From: Viridibacillus sp050279675
Lineage (GTDB): Bacteria > Bacillota > Bacilli > Bacillales_A > Planococcaceae
Assembly (NCBI RefSeq): GCF_050279675.1
Contig: NZ_JBNNUK010000007.1
Span: 1-64,000 of the forward strand
Reading direction: 5' to 3'
DNA length: 64,000 nucleotides
Every line of letters starts with the position of its first letter. Position 1 is the first letter of the stretch. Position numbers and translations under genes: made by a program. A model generated the notes under the pieces. That model made no database searches, was not told where the DNA came from, and was given only the letters and a program-made list of their open reading frames with translations. This document shows, in pieces, positions 48,512-58,145 of this stretch.

Positions 48512-49393
48512 TTAATAACGACGCTGAAATTTATTTCGAATTAAGACGGCAATAGAGTTTAAGATAACCAAGAATGTCATCAATACTAGAATACCGGCTG
48601 CTGCAACATATTGAAATTCCTCTTGTGGGCGTTTTGCCCAGTCAAAGATTTGCATCGGTAAAGCTGTGAATTCGCTCAAAATGCCATCTGGTAAGAAATG
48701 TACAATTACTGGAATTCCTAACACAACAAGAGGTGCAGTCTCACCTATAGCTCGCGACAGTGCTAAAATACTTCCTGTTAAGATCCCGGGCACCGCTGAT
48801 GGCAAGACAACTTTTAAAATAGTTTGCCATTTTGTTGCTCCCATACCGTATGATGCTTCCCTTAATTCTTTTGGTACAGAACGAATTGCTTCTTGTGCAG
48901 CCACAATAATAACAGGTAAGATTAGCAAACTCATTGTAAGTCCCGCTGCTAGTACACTTTTCCCTAATCCTAGCGAACGAACGAATATCGTTAAACCAAG
49001 TAACCCAAATACTATAGAAGGAACACCTGCTAAATTCGAGATATTCATGCGGATGAAGGCGTTTATTTTATTTTGCTTTGCATACTCTTCTAAATAAATC
49101 GCTGTTCCTACCCCAAGAAACAGGGAAACTGGTGCCACAACTAACATTAAATAAATGGAACCAACGAGTGCAGCTTTAATTCCTGCTTTTTCTGGGAACC
49201 TAGAAGCAAAGTTTGATATAAAGTCTACCGATAAATAACCCCAACCTTGATCAAACATGCGGTAAACTAATATGCCAAGCGTTGCTAAAGCAAAAAGTGT
49301 TGCTAATAGGAATACTGTTTTTAACAACTTATTTACAACTAATCTCCCATTCATGCGCTTCACAACTTGCGTATGATCAACATATTTCACCAT
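48512..49393 (-). CDS. pstA: Phosphate ABC transporter permease PstA
   Basis: This roughly 293-residue permease has six membrane segments. The EAA loop is EAIRSVPKELREASYGMGATKWQT, and LSRAIGETAPLVVLG is the PstA hallmark. I choose the ATG at 49393 because it overlaps the pstC stop (TGATG) and lies seven bases behind AGGGAGG. It pairs with PstC in the membrane. Confidence 0.96.
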   Translation of the reverse strand: MVKYVDHTQVVKRMNGRLVVNKLLKTVFLLATLFALATLGILVYRMFDQGWGYLSVDFISNFASRFPEKAGIKAALVGSIYLMLVVAPVSLFLGVGTAIYLEEYAKQNKINAFIRMNISNLAGVPSIVFGLLGLTIFVRSLGLGKSVLAAGLTMSLLILPVIIVAAQEAIRSVPKELREASYGMGATKWQTILKVVLPSAVPGILTGSILALSRAIGETAPLVVLGIPVIVHFLPDGILSEFTALPMQIFDWAKRPQEEFQYVAAAGILVLMTFLVILNSIAVLIRNKFQRRY

Positions 49394-50340
49394 CAATATT
49401 CCTCCCTAAAGCGTTTTGAAATGAAATGTGCGAGTAAATTCATCAGCAATGTGAAGATGAATAGTGTAAATCCTACTGAGTAAATTGAGTAGTAAATGGT
49501 TGTGCCATACCCTGCATCACCTGTTGAAACTTGTACAATATATGCCGTCATCGTTTGGATTGAATTTGTAACGCTAAAGTCAAATGTTGGTGTCGCTCCT
49601 CCAGCAAGAGATACGATCATTGTTTCACCAATTGCACGTGACACCGCAAGTACTACCGAAGCTAATATCCCTGATAAAGCTGCTGGTAACACAATTTTGA
49701 TTGCTACTTCCAGTTTTGTTGAACCAAGTGCCAAAGCACCTTCTCGCATTGCATTTGGTACAGAAGTCATTGCGTCTTCAGAAAGCGAGGCAATCATCGG
49801 TAATATCATGATTCCTACGACAATTCCTGGACTCAATGCATTAAAGATTTTCAATCCTGGAATCAATTCTTGTAACATGGGAGTGACAAATGTCAGTGCA
49901 AAGAATCCATAAACAATTGTCGGAATACCTGCTAATACTTCTAGAACTGGTTTGATCATACGTCGTGTACGATCACTTGCATATTCACTAAGGTAAATTG
50001 CAGCTGCAATACCGAGTGGCACTGCTACTAAAACTGCAATAACTGTTACCTTTAACGTTCCTAAGATTAGCGGTAGAATTCCGTACATTGGCTCCTTGCT
50101 TGAGAATGGTAGCCATTCCGTACCAAATAAGAAATCAATGATAGGTACTTCCTTAAAGAATTCAAATGTTTCAAAAATCAGTGTGAAGACTATTCCAAAC
50201 GTTGTTAATACCGATATTAAAGCAGTGGTAAACAATAAGATTGGCATTACTTTTTCTACTACCTTTTTAGATCCCTTACCGCGTGATTGTGCAATTAAAT
50301 CCTGAACAGACAGCTTATCCGTCGATTCTTTTACAGCCAA
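49393..50340 (-). CDS. pstC: Phosphate ABC transporter permease PstC
   Basis: This 315-residue permease has an N-terminal cytoplasmic stretch and six membrane helices. The EAA loop SVPNAMREGALALGSTKLEVAIKIVLP and VSRAIGETMIVSLAGG are characteristic of PstC. A hairpin between pstS and pstC probably lowers downstream expression relative to the binding protein. Confidence 0.96.
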   Translation of the reverse strand: MAVKESTDKLSVQDLIAQSRGKGSKKVVEKVMPILLFTTALISVLTTFGIVFTLIFETFEFFKEVPIIDFLFGTEWLPFSSKEPMYGILPLILGTLKVTVIAVLVAVPLGIAAAIYLSEYASDRTRRMIKPVLEVLAGIPTIVYGFFALTFVTPMLQELIPGLKIFNALSPGIVVGIMILPMIASLSEDAMTSVPNAMREGALALGSTKLEVAIKIVLPAALSGILASVVLAVSRAIGETMIVSLAGGATPTFDFSVTNSIQTMTAYIVQVSTGDAGYGTTIYYSIYSVGFTLFIFTLLMNLLAHFISKRFREEY

Positions 50341-50359
50341 GTTGAAGTCCCCCTTCAGT

Positions 50360-50396
50360 AAAAAGGGAGCAGGTAGCGTTTTGCTACTCGCTCCCT
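50360..50396 (-). terminator. Intercistronic attenuator between pstS and pstC
   Basis: GGGAGC (50365-50370) with GTAGC (50373-50377) pair with GCTAC (50383-50387) and GCTCCC (50390-50395). On the minus strand TTTTTAC follows. A partial stop here would give more PstS than permease. Confidence 0.8.
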
Positions 50397-50405
50397 AGCC
50401 AGTGA

Positions 50406-51380
50406 TTATTTCAAGCCTTCTAAAGCATCTAAGTCTTTTTTGTAATCTTCATCCGGTGTTCTAACATAGCCTACGGCTTCTGCCATATCACCTGCATTTT
50501 CAAGAGCGTATTTCATAAAGTTATAGAATGCTGCATTTTCTTTTACTTCGCTATTCTTCACGTAGATGAATAATGGTCTAGAGAGCGGTGAATATTCACC
50601 TGATTTAATTGTTTCGTTTGTTGGCTCAATTCCGCCAACTTTAACAACCTTAAGATTATCTTTATTTGCTAAGTAGTAGGCGTAACCGAAGAATCCGATA
50701 GCATTCTTATCGCCTTCAACACCTTGTACTAGTACGTTATCATCTTCTGATAGAGTTGCTTTTTTCGCTAAATCTTTACCGTCTAAAATAACTTCATCGA
50801 AGTAGTCATATGTTCCTGAGTCAGTACCAGGAGAGTAGTAGACAATTTTTTCTTTTGGCCAAGATGGATCGATATCAGACCATTTCTTTTCTTTACCATC
50901 TTCAGTCCAAATTTGTTTTAATTGTTCCACTGTTAAATCTTCTATCCAATCATTCTCTTTATTTACTACGATAGATAAACCATCATAACCAATTTTCATT
51001 TCTGTATAGTCAATGCCTGCTTCTTTTAACTTAGCAGCCTCTTCTTCTTTAATTTCACGAGATGCGTTAGAAAACGCCGTCTCACCTGCTATGAATTTCT
51101 CAAACCCTCCACCAGTTCCAGAGACACCTACTGAAACTTGTACTTTAGGTTGAACAGCTGTATATTCCTCTACGATTGCTTCCATGATTGGCGCTACAGT
51201 TGAAGAACCGTCTCCTGCGATTTTTCCTTCTAGTTGCTCACTTGCACCTGCATTTGTTTCTTGGCTAGATGCACCGCTGTTTGACGTTTTGCTACCTTCT
51301 TCTGTGTCACTGCCACATGCTCCTAACAAAAGTGCCGAGCCTACGATTGATGTCATCATGAAGTACTTCCAGTTTTTCAT
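50406..51380 (-). CDS. pstS: Phosphate-binding lipoprotein PstS
   Basis: This 324-residue protein captures phosphate outside the cell. The signal peptide ends in the lipobox LLGAC near residue 22, followed by a Ser/Gly-rich linker. Phosphate-binding segments are GDGSSTVAPIMEAIVEEY, SGTGGGFEKFIAGETAFSNASR and YYSPGTDSGTYDYF. It is the first gene of the pst operon. Five PhoP-type hexamers with an 11-base period lie upstream. Confidence 0.97.
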   Translation of the reverse strand: MKNWKYFMMTSIVGSALLLGACGSDTEEGSKTSNSGASSQETNAGASEQLEGKIAGDGSSTVAPIMEAIVEEYTAVQPKVQVSVGVSGTGGGFEKFIAGETAFSNASREIKEEEAAKLKEAGIDYTEMKIGYDGLSIVVNKENDWIEDLTVEQLKQIWTEDGKEKKWSDIDPSWPKEKIVYYSPGTDSGTYDYFDEVILDGKDLAKKATLSEDDNVLVQGVEGDKNAIGFFGYAYYLANKDNLKVVKVGGIEPTNETIKSGEYSPLSRPLFIYVKNSEVKENAAFYNFMKYALENAGDMAEAVGYVRTPDEDYKKDLDALEGLK

Positions 51381-51452
51381 CTGTTTGTTCCCCCTAAGGT
51401 TTTTGTGTTTGTTTACTACACTGTTAACTATAAAGTAGACATGTTGAGAACA

Positions 51453-51501
51453 TATAAACAGAATGTAAGGATATATAAAGGTATTGTAAATGCTTTGTAA
51501 A
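51453..51501 (-). promoter_or_regulatory. PhoP-box array upstream of pstS
   Basis: On the minus strand TTTACA (51496-51501), TTTACA (51485-51490), TTTATA (51474-51479), TTACAT (51463-51468) and TTTATA (51453-51458) follow one another with a period of about 11 bases. PhoP of Bacillus binds TT(A/T/C)ACA-like repeats with 4-6 bases between them, so this is a strong candidate for phosphate-starvation control. Confidence 0.82.
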
Positions 51502-51528
51502 TCGCTGTCGTTTTTTGTAATAAAGTAA

Positions 51529-51574
51529 ACAAAAAAAACGCCTCACAATGTATTTTGTACAATGTGAGGCGTTT
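51529..51574 (-). terminator. Terminator of the penicillin-binding protein gene
   Basis: AAACGCCTCACAATGT and ACATTGTGAGGCGTTT form a 15-16-bp stem. On the minus strand TTTTTTTTG follows. Confidence 0.93.
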
Positions 51575-51600
51575 AACTATTTTAATAGAAGAAAGTCATT

Positions 51601-53808
51601 TTATTGGGCATCCATTTTTTGTGCATCTTCTTCATCGATCTGCTCTTTTGTATAAGGCTTTTGAATTTTTTCCCCTACTTTTTGTTTTGCTTTTTTCGTG
51701 TTTTTCTTTTGGATTTCAAAATATTTGTCAACAGCCTGGCGAGCAATGATGTTATTGATAGCTGGATAAGTATCTGCATTCGTAGTAACCCATGGTACTA
51801 CTACTGCATATGCAATCTCAGGGTTTTCAAATGGTGCAAAGCCGATATGTGTAATAGAAAGTGTATTTGTACCATAGGCACTTTCCTTTGGTCCATAATA
51901 TATCGCTTGAGCAGTACCTGTCTTACCTGCGGCAGTAAATTTCGCATCATTGAAGTATCTAGCCCCTGAACCTTGGCTACCAAAGTAGACACGTCTCATA
52001 CCTTCTTTTACATGATTAATTTCTTCTGTCGTATTATCAATTGTATTCAATACTTTTGGCTCGAATTCTTCTACAACAGGTCCTAAAGATTTTCCATCAA
52101 CTGATGGTTCTCGGACTTCTTTAGCTACATGAGGTTGTATACGTTTTCCACCATTCGCAATTGTAGATACATATTGTGCTAATTGCATTGGTGTAAATGT
52201 ATCATACTGACCAATTACTAAATCCAACAGCTTACCTGACAAAGTTTCGGTTCCTTTTACGCCTTCAACTTCGCCTGGTAAGTCAATGCCCGTTTGTACA
52301 CCTAAACCAAATTGTGCATAAGAATTACGAATTTTAGTAAAGTCTTCTTGTTTTACAGCTAAACCAGCTCCTGGTACATAATTAACTCCTGCAATACTAA
52401 AAGCGGTTCTAAACATATAAACATTTGATGAACGTTCTAATGCAGTCAAATCATCCATCATAATTGCACCATTTCGATTGAAAACAGATGATTTTATTGT
52501 CCCTGCAATATTAATAGGAGTATCTAGCAGTTGTTCGCCTACCTCAATTGCATCTAACGAATACCCAGTTAAAACAGTTGCAGGTTTAACTACCGATCCT
52601 ACTTCATAAGCAGAAGTAAATGAACCAATGGAGTAATCATTTACAGTCATTTTACCATTGTCATCTGTATCAATTTTCTTACCAACCATCGATAAAACTT
52701 CACCTGTGTTTGGATCCATCATGACAAGGAATGCTCGATCTAATAATGAAGATCCCCCTTGCGTTTTTGCAAATAGTAATTGATCTTCAACAATTTTATC
52801 GACACTTTCTTGAAGTTCACTATCAATAGTAAGAACTAATTCTTTCCCAGGCGAACCTTCAGAAGTAGTTTTTGTATCTACAACTTGCCCTTTACCGTTT
52901 GTCTCATTTTTTACAACCGCTTTTTGGCCTTGTAATATCTCTTCATACTGTTGTTCAATATAGCTTTTACCTACACGATCATTTCGAGAATAATCACGTG
53001 CCAAATAATAGTCCACCAAATTTTTTGGAATACCTTCCCTTGGTGTTGTCGTTGACCCTAAAATACTTAATGCAGATTTTTTCACACGAGCCCAATCTGT
53101 TGTAGTATTTACACCAGGTAGCTCTGATAAATTCTCTGAAACAATTGCAAATTCTTTATTCGTTACATTATCACTTTTAATAATTTGTGGTGATAAATAA
53201 TAGCCTGCAGACATTAATCGATAAATAGCTAACACTTGTAAATCATTTTTTGTTAGTTCTCTTAATTCATCATTCGTAATTCGATCGCGCACCAATTTAT
53301 CTAACTTTGCCTGCTTTTCTTTCTGTTCTAGTTCTGGATCATTGTTAATGTCTTGTTGTTCTTTTTTACTTACTTTTGCATAAGCCTTTTCTTTGTTGAG
53401 CGTTATCCAAAAGTCTCTTTTATCTCGATCCGTGATAGGTTTCGTATCCATTTTAATGAGTTTTGCGAGTTTATTTGCAGTTTTCAACATATCTTCTGTC
53501 GTTGTCGATTGTAGTTTTGTATAAGTAATCGCATTCTTTGGTTCATTATCAACTAATACACGGCCCTGTCTATCATATATACGGCCACGAGGAACGCTAG
53601 AGTTTACCGTTACTTCGTCAGTTTGCTCTAATTCTCTCACATATTCTTCACCTTTAACGATTTGCATATATCCTAAACGCAATATTAAAAGAGAAAACAA
53701 AAGGAAAATTGAAAAGAAAAGAATATTCATTCGAAACGAAAGATTTGCACGCTGTTTTGCTTTTACACTAGCTGCACGTTTCTTTTTAGATGGACTTTTT
53801 TTGCGCAT
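51601..53808 (-). CDS. pbpA: Class B penicillin-binding protein (PbpA/PBP2-like)
   Basis: This 735-residue transpeptidase cross-links peptidoglycan. It has a basic cytoplasmic tail, one membrane helix (about residues 27-48), a dimerisation domain with SVPRGRIYDRQGR near residue 70, a long insert, and the transpeptidase domain. The latter has the nucleophile in GSVVKPATVL (SxxK), the SSN triad and KTGTAQ. An asparagine- and lysine-rich C-terminal tail follows. Position between sodA and pstS agrees with pbpA of Bacillus subtilis, which acts in cell elongation with RodA. Confidence 0.93.
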   Translation of the reverse strand: MRKKSPSKKKRAASVKAKQRANLSFRMNILFFSIFLLFSLLILRLGYMQIVKGEEYVRELEQTDEVTVNSSVPRGRIYDRQGRVLVDNEPKNAITYTKLQSTTTEDMLKTANKLAKLIKMDTKPITDRDKRDFWITLNKEKAYAKVSKKEQQDINNDPELEQKEKQAKLDKLVRDRITNDELRELTKNDLQVLAIYRLMSAGYYLSPQIIKSDNVTNKEFAIVSENLSELPGVNTTTDWARVKKSALSILGSTTTPREGIPKNLVDYYLARDYSRNDRVGKSYIEQQYEEILQGQKAVVKNETNGKGQVVDTKTTSEGSPGKELVLTIDSELQESVDKIVEDQLLFAKTQGGSSLLDRAFLVMMDPNTGEVLSMVGKKIDTDDNGKMTVNDYSIGSFTSAYEVGSVVKPATVLTGYSLDAIEVGEQLLDTPINIAGTIKSSVFNRNGAIMMDDLTALERSSNVYMFRTAFSIAGVNYVPGAGLAVKQEDFTKIRNSYAQFGLGVQTGIDLPGEVEGVKGTETLSGKLLDLVIGQYDTFTPMQLAQYVSTIANGGKRIQPHVAKEVREPSVDGKSLGPVVEEFEPKVLNTIDNTTEEINHVKEGMRRVYFGSQGSGARYFNDAKFTAAGKTGTAQAIYYGPKESAYGTNTLSITHIGFAPFENPEIAYAVVVPWVTTNADTYPAINNIIARQAVDKYFEIQKKNTKKAKQKVGEKIQKPYTKEQIDEEDAQKMDAQ

Positions 53809-54003
53809 GCAATGTCCCCCCTTCCGCTTAATTCACAATTAGTAGTATATCATTTTCAGCACAAAAACACACCGTAGTCATGTCGAAAAATAGTCTAATT
53901 GCTTTCGATTTTGTACTAAATTAATGAAGTGCTCTATTTTTGGTGAAAGAGAATAAAAGTACATATTACAAAATTTCTTGGTCACCTTATGTATTCTTTT
54001 ACC

Positions 54004-54047
54004 ATAAAAAAAGCACGCACCTTTTTGACGTCAAAGGTACGTGCTTT
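54004..54047 (-). terminator. sodA terminator
   Basis: AAAGCACGCACCTTT and AAAGGTACGTGCTTT pair with one mismatch. On the minus strand TTTTTTTATGG follows. Confidence 0.88.
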
Positions 54048-54064
54048 GTTGCATTTAAAATAGA

Positions 54065-54673
54065 TTATTTTGCAGCTGAGAAACGTTCTGCAACTTTATC
54101 CCAGTTTACTACATTCCAGAAAGCGCCGATGTAGTCAGGACGACGATTTTGATAGTTTAAGTAGTAAGCGTGCTCCCAAACATCAAGACCTAATAATGGA
54201 GTTTTACCTTCCATGATTGGTGAATCTTGGTTTGGAGTTGAAGAGATTTCTAATTCGCCGTTAGCAACTGATAACCAAGCCCACCCTGAACCGAAGCGAG
54301 TTTTAGAAGCATTATCGAATTGTTCTTTGAAAGCGTCAAAGCTACCGAATTTAGCATCAATTGCAGCTGCTAATTCGCCAGTTGGAGCTCCACCTGCATT
54401 TGCAGCTAAAGATTCCCAGAATAATGAGTGGTTAGAATGACCACCACCGTGGTTACGTACAGCAGTACGAATTTCTTCAGGAACAGCATCTAAATTAGCA
54501 ATAATTTCTTCTACTGATTTCCCTTCGAATTCTGATTTGCCTTCTAGGGCAGCGTTAATTCCTTGAACATAAGTATTGTGATGTTTAGTGTGGTGAATTT
54601 CCATTGTAGTTGCGTCGATATGTGGTTCTAGTGCATCATATGCATAAGGTAATTTTGGTAATTCAAAAGCCAT
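54065..54673 (-). CDS. sodA: Superoxide dismutase, Mn/Fe type
   Basis: This 202-residue enzyme removes superoxide. Metal ligands are in MEIHHTKHHNTYV (first histidine), RNHGGGHSNHSLFWESL, and LLGLDVWEHAYYLNYQNRRPDYI (Asp and His). The residues around Gly-Gly-His and the Gln near FWNVVNW favour manganese. Length is standard. GAGGAGG precedes the ATG. It lies beside pbpA as in Bacillus subtilis. Confidence 0.97.
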   Translation of the reverse strand: MAFELPKLPYAYDALEPHIDATTMEIHHTKHHNTYVQGINAALEGKSEFEGKSVEEIIANLDAVPEEIRTAVRNHGGGHSNHSLFWESLAANAGGAPTGELAAAIDAKFGSFDAFKEQFDNASKTRFGSGWAWLSVANGELEISSTPNQDSPIMEGKTPLLGLDVWEHAYYLNYQNRRPDYIGAFWNVVNWDKVAERFSAAK

Positions 54674-54761
54674 GATTAATTTTCCTCCTCAAGATAAATA
54701 AGTATTAATTACATTCTTAGATTATCAAAATAAGAGCTTTCATTCAAACATTATTCACTAA

Positions 54762-54793
54762 AACAATGGATTTCAGCCTTTTGACTGAAAATC
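54762..54793 (-). terminator. Weak terminator after the DUF456 gene
   Basis: GATTTCAG (54769-54776) and CTGAAAATC (54785-54793) pair. The minus-strand tail CATTGTTTT is only moderately T-rich. Confidence 0.4.
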
Positions 54794-54812
54794 TATTAAT
54801 TTATCAAACAAT

Positions 54813-55292
54813 TTATATCACTATAACAAATATGACAATCATTATTATTTGGATGATTCCCTTAGTAATAATAGAGGTTAAGAACCCGACGAGTGAACCG
54901 ATTCCAGTTAGAATCGCTTGTTTTACACTACTTCTATTAACGATTAACTCTGCTAGCACTGCTCCCAAAAATGGCCCTAGCAATATGCCTGCAATAGGAA
55001 TAACAAAAGGTCCGATTAATAGACCAATCGTGCTCCCCCACATTCCCGCGTTTGAACCACCAAATTTTTTCACACCAAAAGCATTTGCTAATGTATCTGC
55101 TCCAAATAATAATACAACAAACAGAAGTTGAATTACCCAGAACCACCATGGTAAATCTCCAAAGCTATAAAATACTCCATATAGGATAAACCCTAGCAAT
55201 ATAAATAGTACTGACGGAACAATCGGATATATAAGCCCAACAAACGCAATAATAAAACTTAAAGTAATAAGTATCCAAGCGATTATATCCAT
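54813..55292 (-). CDS. yqgC: DUF456 membrane protein (YqgC)
   Basis: This 159-residue protein has four or five membrane segments and the glycine-rich DUF456 pattern: FVGLIYPIVPSVLFILLGFILYG, ADTLANAFGVKKFGGSNAGMWGSTIGLLIG, and GPFLGAVLAEL. It lies near sodA as yqgC does in Bacillus subtilis. It follows the Na/Pi cotransporter gene by 11 bases, so the two probably share a transcript. Function is unknown. Confidence 0.9.
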   Translation of the reverse strand: MDIIAWILITLSFIIAFVGLIYPIVPSVLFILLGFILYGVFYSFGDLPWWFWVIQLLFVVLLFGADTLANAFGVKKFGGSNAGMWGSTIGLLIGPFVIPIAGILLGPFLGAVLAELIVNRSSVKQAILTGIGSLVGFLTSIITKGIIQIIMIVIFVIVI

Positions 55293-55303
55293 ATAACCCC
55301 TCC

Positions 55304-56932
55304 TTAATGTTTTTGTAAAATAGCTTCCGCAATATTAACAGCGTGATCCCCTATACGTTCTAAGTTACTAACGATATCAGTAAAGACGATACCCGAATGT
55401 GCCGAGCATTGGCCAAGATTTAATCGATGAATATGTTTTTTTCTAAAAGTTCGCTCCATTTGATCAATGAGCTCTTCTTTTTTCGTTACTTCAATCGCCA
55501 ATCCATGGTTAGTTGTATCCAATGCCAGAATAGCCTTTTGAACTGTTTCAATTGTTAATATAAACATTTCACTTAAATCGTTCATAGCATGCTCACTCAA
55601 CTGTACCCCATTCACGGTTTTGTAGTCTATTAACTCTACGATATTCTCAAAATGATCTCCAATTCTCTCAATATCACGGACATTTTCTAGTAAAATATGA
55701 TGTCTAGTAGAATCTGTATCTGACAATGGTTGTGCAGAAACTTTCACTAAATAATCAGTGATTTTCTGATCTAAACTATTAATCGCTTCTTCATATTGTA
55801 AAACGTTTGTAGCATTCTTTTTATCGTTTGTTTTCAAATATTCGAATGTCCCTTCTAGCCCCCGAATACTATATTCTCCCATACGTAAAACTTCTTCCTT
55901 CGCTTGTCCAATAGCAATAGCAGGTGATGCTTCAATAAAATGCAGATCTAAACTTCTTGGTTTATATTCAATAAGTGAATCCTCACCAGGGATGAGCTTA
56001 GTCACAACATATGCCCACACGCCTATTAATGGTAATTGAATCATTGTATTTACTACATTAAAAGATCCGTGTGCAAATGCAATCTGCATTTTAGGTTCTA
56101 ATCCTGCAACGCCTGCTAACCATTCTATATAAAGTGTAAATTGTGGTAAAATTAATAGGAAAATAATTGTTCCAATGACATTGAATAATACATGCATCGC
56201 TGCTACTCGACGGGCGGCTACTGATGCACCAATTGATGCTAATACAGCCGTAAATGTCGTTCCGATATTATCACCAAATAAAATTGGTAACGCACCTTGA
56301 AGCGGCATTAATCCTTCCCCGTACAATCCTTGTAAAATACCAATTGTGGCACTAGAGCTCTGAATGATGAATGTTACCAATGCACCTAAAATAACTCCCA
56401 GTAAAGAATTTTCGCTAATACGTAATGCCATATCAATAAATGTTGGTAGCTCCTGTAAAGGTTTCATACCATTACTCATAAGTTCCATGCCAACAAATAA
56501 TCCTCCAAGACCAAAGACTATTTGTCCGATATTTTGGATACTATTGTTCTTAAAGAAAAATAATAGAAATGCACCAATAGCTAGGACTAGATACGCAAAT
56601 TGTCCAATATCAATGCCAATGACAAATGCAGTGAATGTCGTTCCTATATTGGCGCCCATAATAACGCCTATTGCCTGACGTAGCGTCATAAAACCTGCGC
56701 TAACAAGTCCAACTATAATGACCGTTGTACCAGAGCTTGATTGAATAAGTACTGTTACTAAAATACCGACAAATACGCCCATTATTGGATTTGTTGTATA
56801 GCGATCTAATATATCACGAAGGCGATCTCCTGCTGATTTTTGTAAGCCGTCACCCATATATTTAATAGAAAATAAAAATAGTCCTAATCCCCCAAAGAAC
56901 TGGAAAAGCATTTCTTGCCAATTCAGACTCAC
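55304..56932 (-). CDS. Na/phosphate cotransporter with C-terminal PhoU domain
   Basis: This 542-residue protein has two inverted NptA-type repeats (IQSSSGTTVIIVGLVSAGFM near residue 65 and IQSSSATIGILQGLY near 195), the QSSS sodium and phosphate-binding motifs. After about nine membrane helices comes a cytoplasmic PhoU-like helical domain (about 345-540) with RDIERIGDHFENIVEL and NLERIGDHAVNIAEA. Family members exchange phosphate with sodium and are low-affinity. The gene is not in the pst operon, but both phosphate systems are within 10 kb. Confidence 0.93.
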   Translation of the reverse strand: MSLNWQEMLFQFFGGLGLFLFSIKYMGDGLQKSAGDRLRDILDRYTTNPIMGVFVGILVTVLIQSSSGTTVIIVGLVSAGFMTLRQAIGVIMGANIGTTFTAFVIGIDIGQFAYLVLAIGAFLLFFFKNNSIQNIGQIVFGLGGLFVGMELMSNGMKPLQELPTFIDMALRISENSLLGVILGALVTFIIQSSSATIGILQGLYGEGLMPLQGALPILFGDNIGTTFTAVLASIGASVAARRVAAMHVLFNVIGTIIFLLILPQFTLYIEWLAGVAGLEPKMQIAFAHGSFNVVNTMIQLPLIGVWAYVVTKLIPGEDSLIEYKPRSLDLHFIEASPAIAIGQAKEEVLRMGEYSIRGLEGTFEYLKTNDKKNATNVLQYEEAINSLDQKITDYLVKVSAQPLSDTDSTRHHILLENVRDIERIGDHFENIVELIDYKTVNGVQLSEHAMNDLSEMFILTIETVQKAILALDTTNHGLAIEVTKKEELIDQMERTFRKKHIHRLNLGQCSAHSGIVFTDIVSNLERIGDHAVNIAEAILQKH

Positions 56933-57128
56933 CTGCTGTCAACTCCCTGCATTTCTATTAAGCTAAGCTTTATTATGAAGAAAATGTAATCAAATTGTAA
57001 GTTATTCTATAAAAAATTTACAATCGCTTAATATTGTTACTTCAATATAGTGTAATTGTTCACAATGCCGACATTTACTAAGTGTTACTAACTCATGGTA
57101 AAATAACATAGAAGGAGCATAGCATATT

Positions 57129-57644
57129 ATGAAAATTAAACACTATCAATTATTTCTAGACAGTATATTTCATCCCAAAAAACTAGCTGCATATCGGATG
57201 CTGCCGATCGGTAAATTGATTCAATATGTCTTTATATTAATCACATTTATCACTGTGGTTTCTTTTATCCAATTCCTAACGGGTGTCGGCTCAAGCGTTG
57301 ACACGTCACAGCTTGAAGGTCTAAAAGAATACTTAGATGATATTAAATGGTTAATTTATCCGTTTGCTTTCGTCTTCTTATTCACCATCTCTACTTTTTT
57401 AACTTTTCTACGAATAAGTATTTATGGCTTTATAGGATCTATATTATTGAAGATGATGGGACATCGAGGTGAATATCGTCATATTTGGCGTACAACTGCA
57501 CTCGCTACAACTCTTTCTACTATTCTAACAACTTTCCTATCTTTCACTTCTTTAAAGGGCACAGTTATGACCATCATTTCTATGGTGATTACCGTAGCCT
57601 ATATCGGTAGTGCGATAACGAAATACCCAAAAATAAAAAAATAA
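57129..57644 (+). CDS. DUF1189 membrane protein (YqgB-like)
   Basis: This 171-residue protein starts with the amphipathic stretch FLDSIFHPKKLAAYRMLPIGKLIQYV and has four membrane helices. The pattern is that of DUF1189 proteins, which in Bacillus subtilis (YqgB, about 255 residues) contain a larger extracytoplasmic segment between helices 1 and 2. Here that segment is about 35 residues, so the protein is shortened. GAAGGAG precedes the ATG. Function is unknown. Confidence 0.78.
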   Translation: MKIKHYQLFLDSIFHPKKLAAYRMLPIGKLIQYVFILITFITVVSFIQFLTGVGSSVDTSQLEGLKEYLDDIKWLIYPFAFVFLFTISTFLTFLRISIYGFIGSILLKMMGHRGEYRHIWRTTALATTLSTILTTFLSFTSLKGTVMTIISMVITVAYIGSAITKYPKIKK

Positions 57645-57704
57645 TAGAATTGATACGAATGAATCTCTCTCTTGTTCATATATTGAACGAAGGGGGAGAT
57701 TTTT

Positions 57705-58049
57705 TTGAAATTATTCTTTTCTGCACTTGGTATTCTATTTATTGCTTTTATCCTGAAAATCGATCTTCTAGAGGGTACAATCCCGCTAGCAGCTTTTTAT
57801 AAAGAGCCGGTTGTTGAAGAAACATGCGTTGATGTTCCAGATATTAAAACAATCACGGTTCGTACGATACCCGGTGATAACCTACAATCATTGTTTGCTC
57901 TTTACCCATCTGAAAGTTCGATGAGCTTCTCCGAACGCTTGGAGCTTTTTTATGAACTAAATCCACATTTACTAAAACAATCATTTAAGCCTGGTGAATC
58001 GATTCAACTACCATTCAGTATAAAAAATGCTCATTCATGTACAAATTAA
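57705..58049 (+). CDS. Small membrane-anchored protein with a LysM-like domain
   Basis: TTG at 57705 behind GGGGGAG opens a 114-residue frame. A short N-terminal hydrophobic helix (residues 3-22) is followed by an exported region with TIPGDNLQSLFALYPSES, then LELFYELNPHLLKQ and FKPGESIQLPF. This is the beta-alpha-alpha-beta order of a LysM peptidoglycan-binding domain with an enlarged first loop. Two cysteines (ETCVD and SCTN) could pair. It occupies the place of yqgA, which encodes a cell-wall protein in Bacillus subtilis. Confidence 0.7.
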   Translation: MKLFFSALGILFIAFILKIDLLEGTIPLAAFYKEPVVEETCVDVPDIKTITVRTIPGDNLQSLFALYPSESSMSFSERLELFYELNPHLLKQSFKPGESIQLPFSIKNAHSCTN

Positions 58050-58145
58050 ACAATTAATGTTTCTTCCTTGTCATTTTCTTTCGAACACTGCTAAAATAGT
58101 GTACAGTGAAGGCTTTATTTTGAGCCTATGAAGGAGAGAGTTTTC

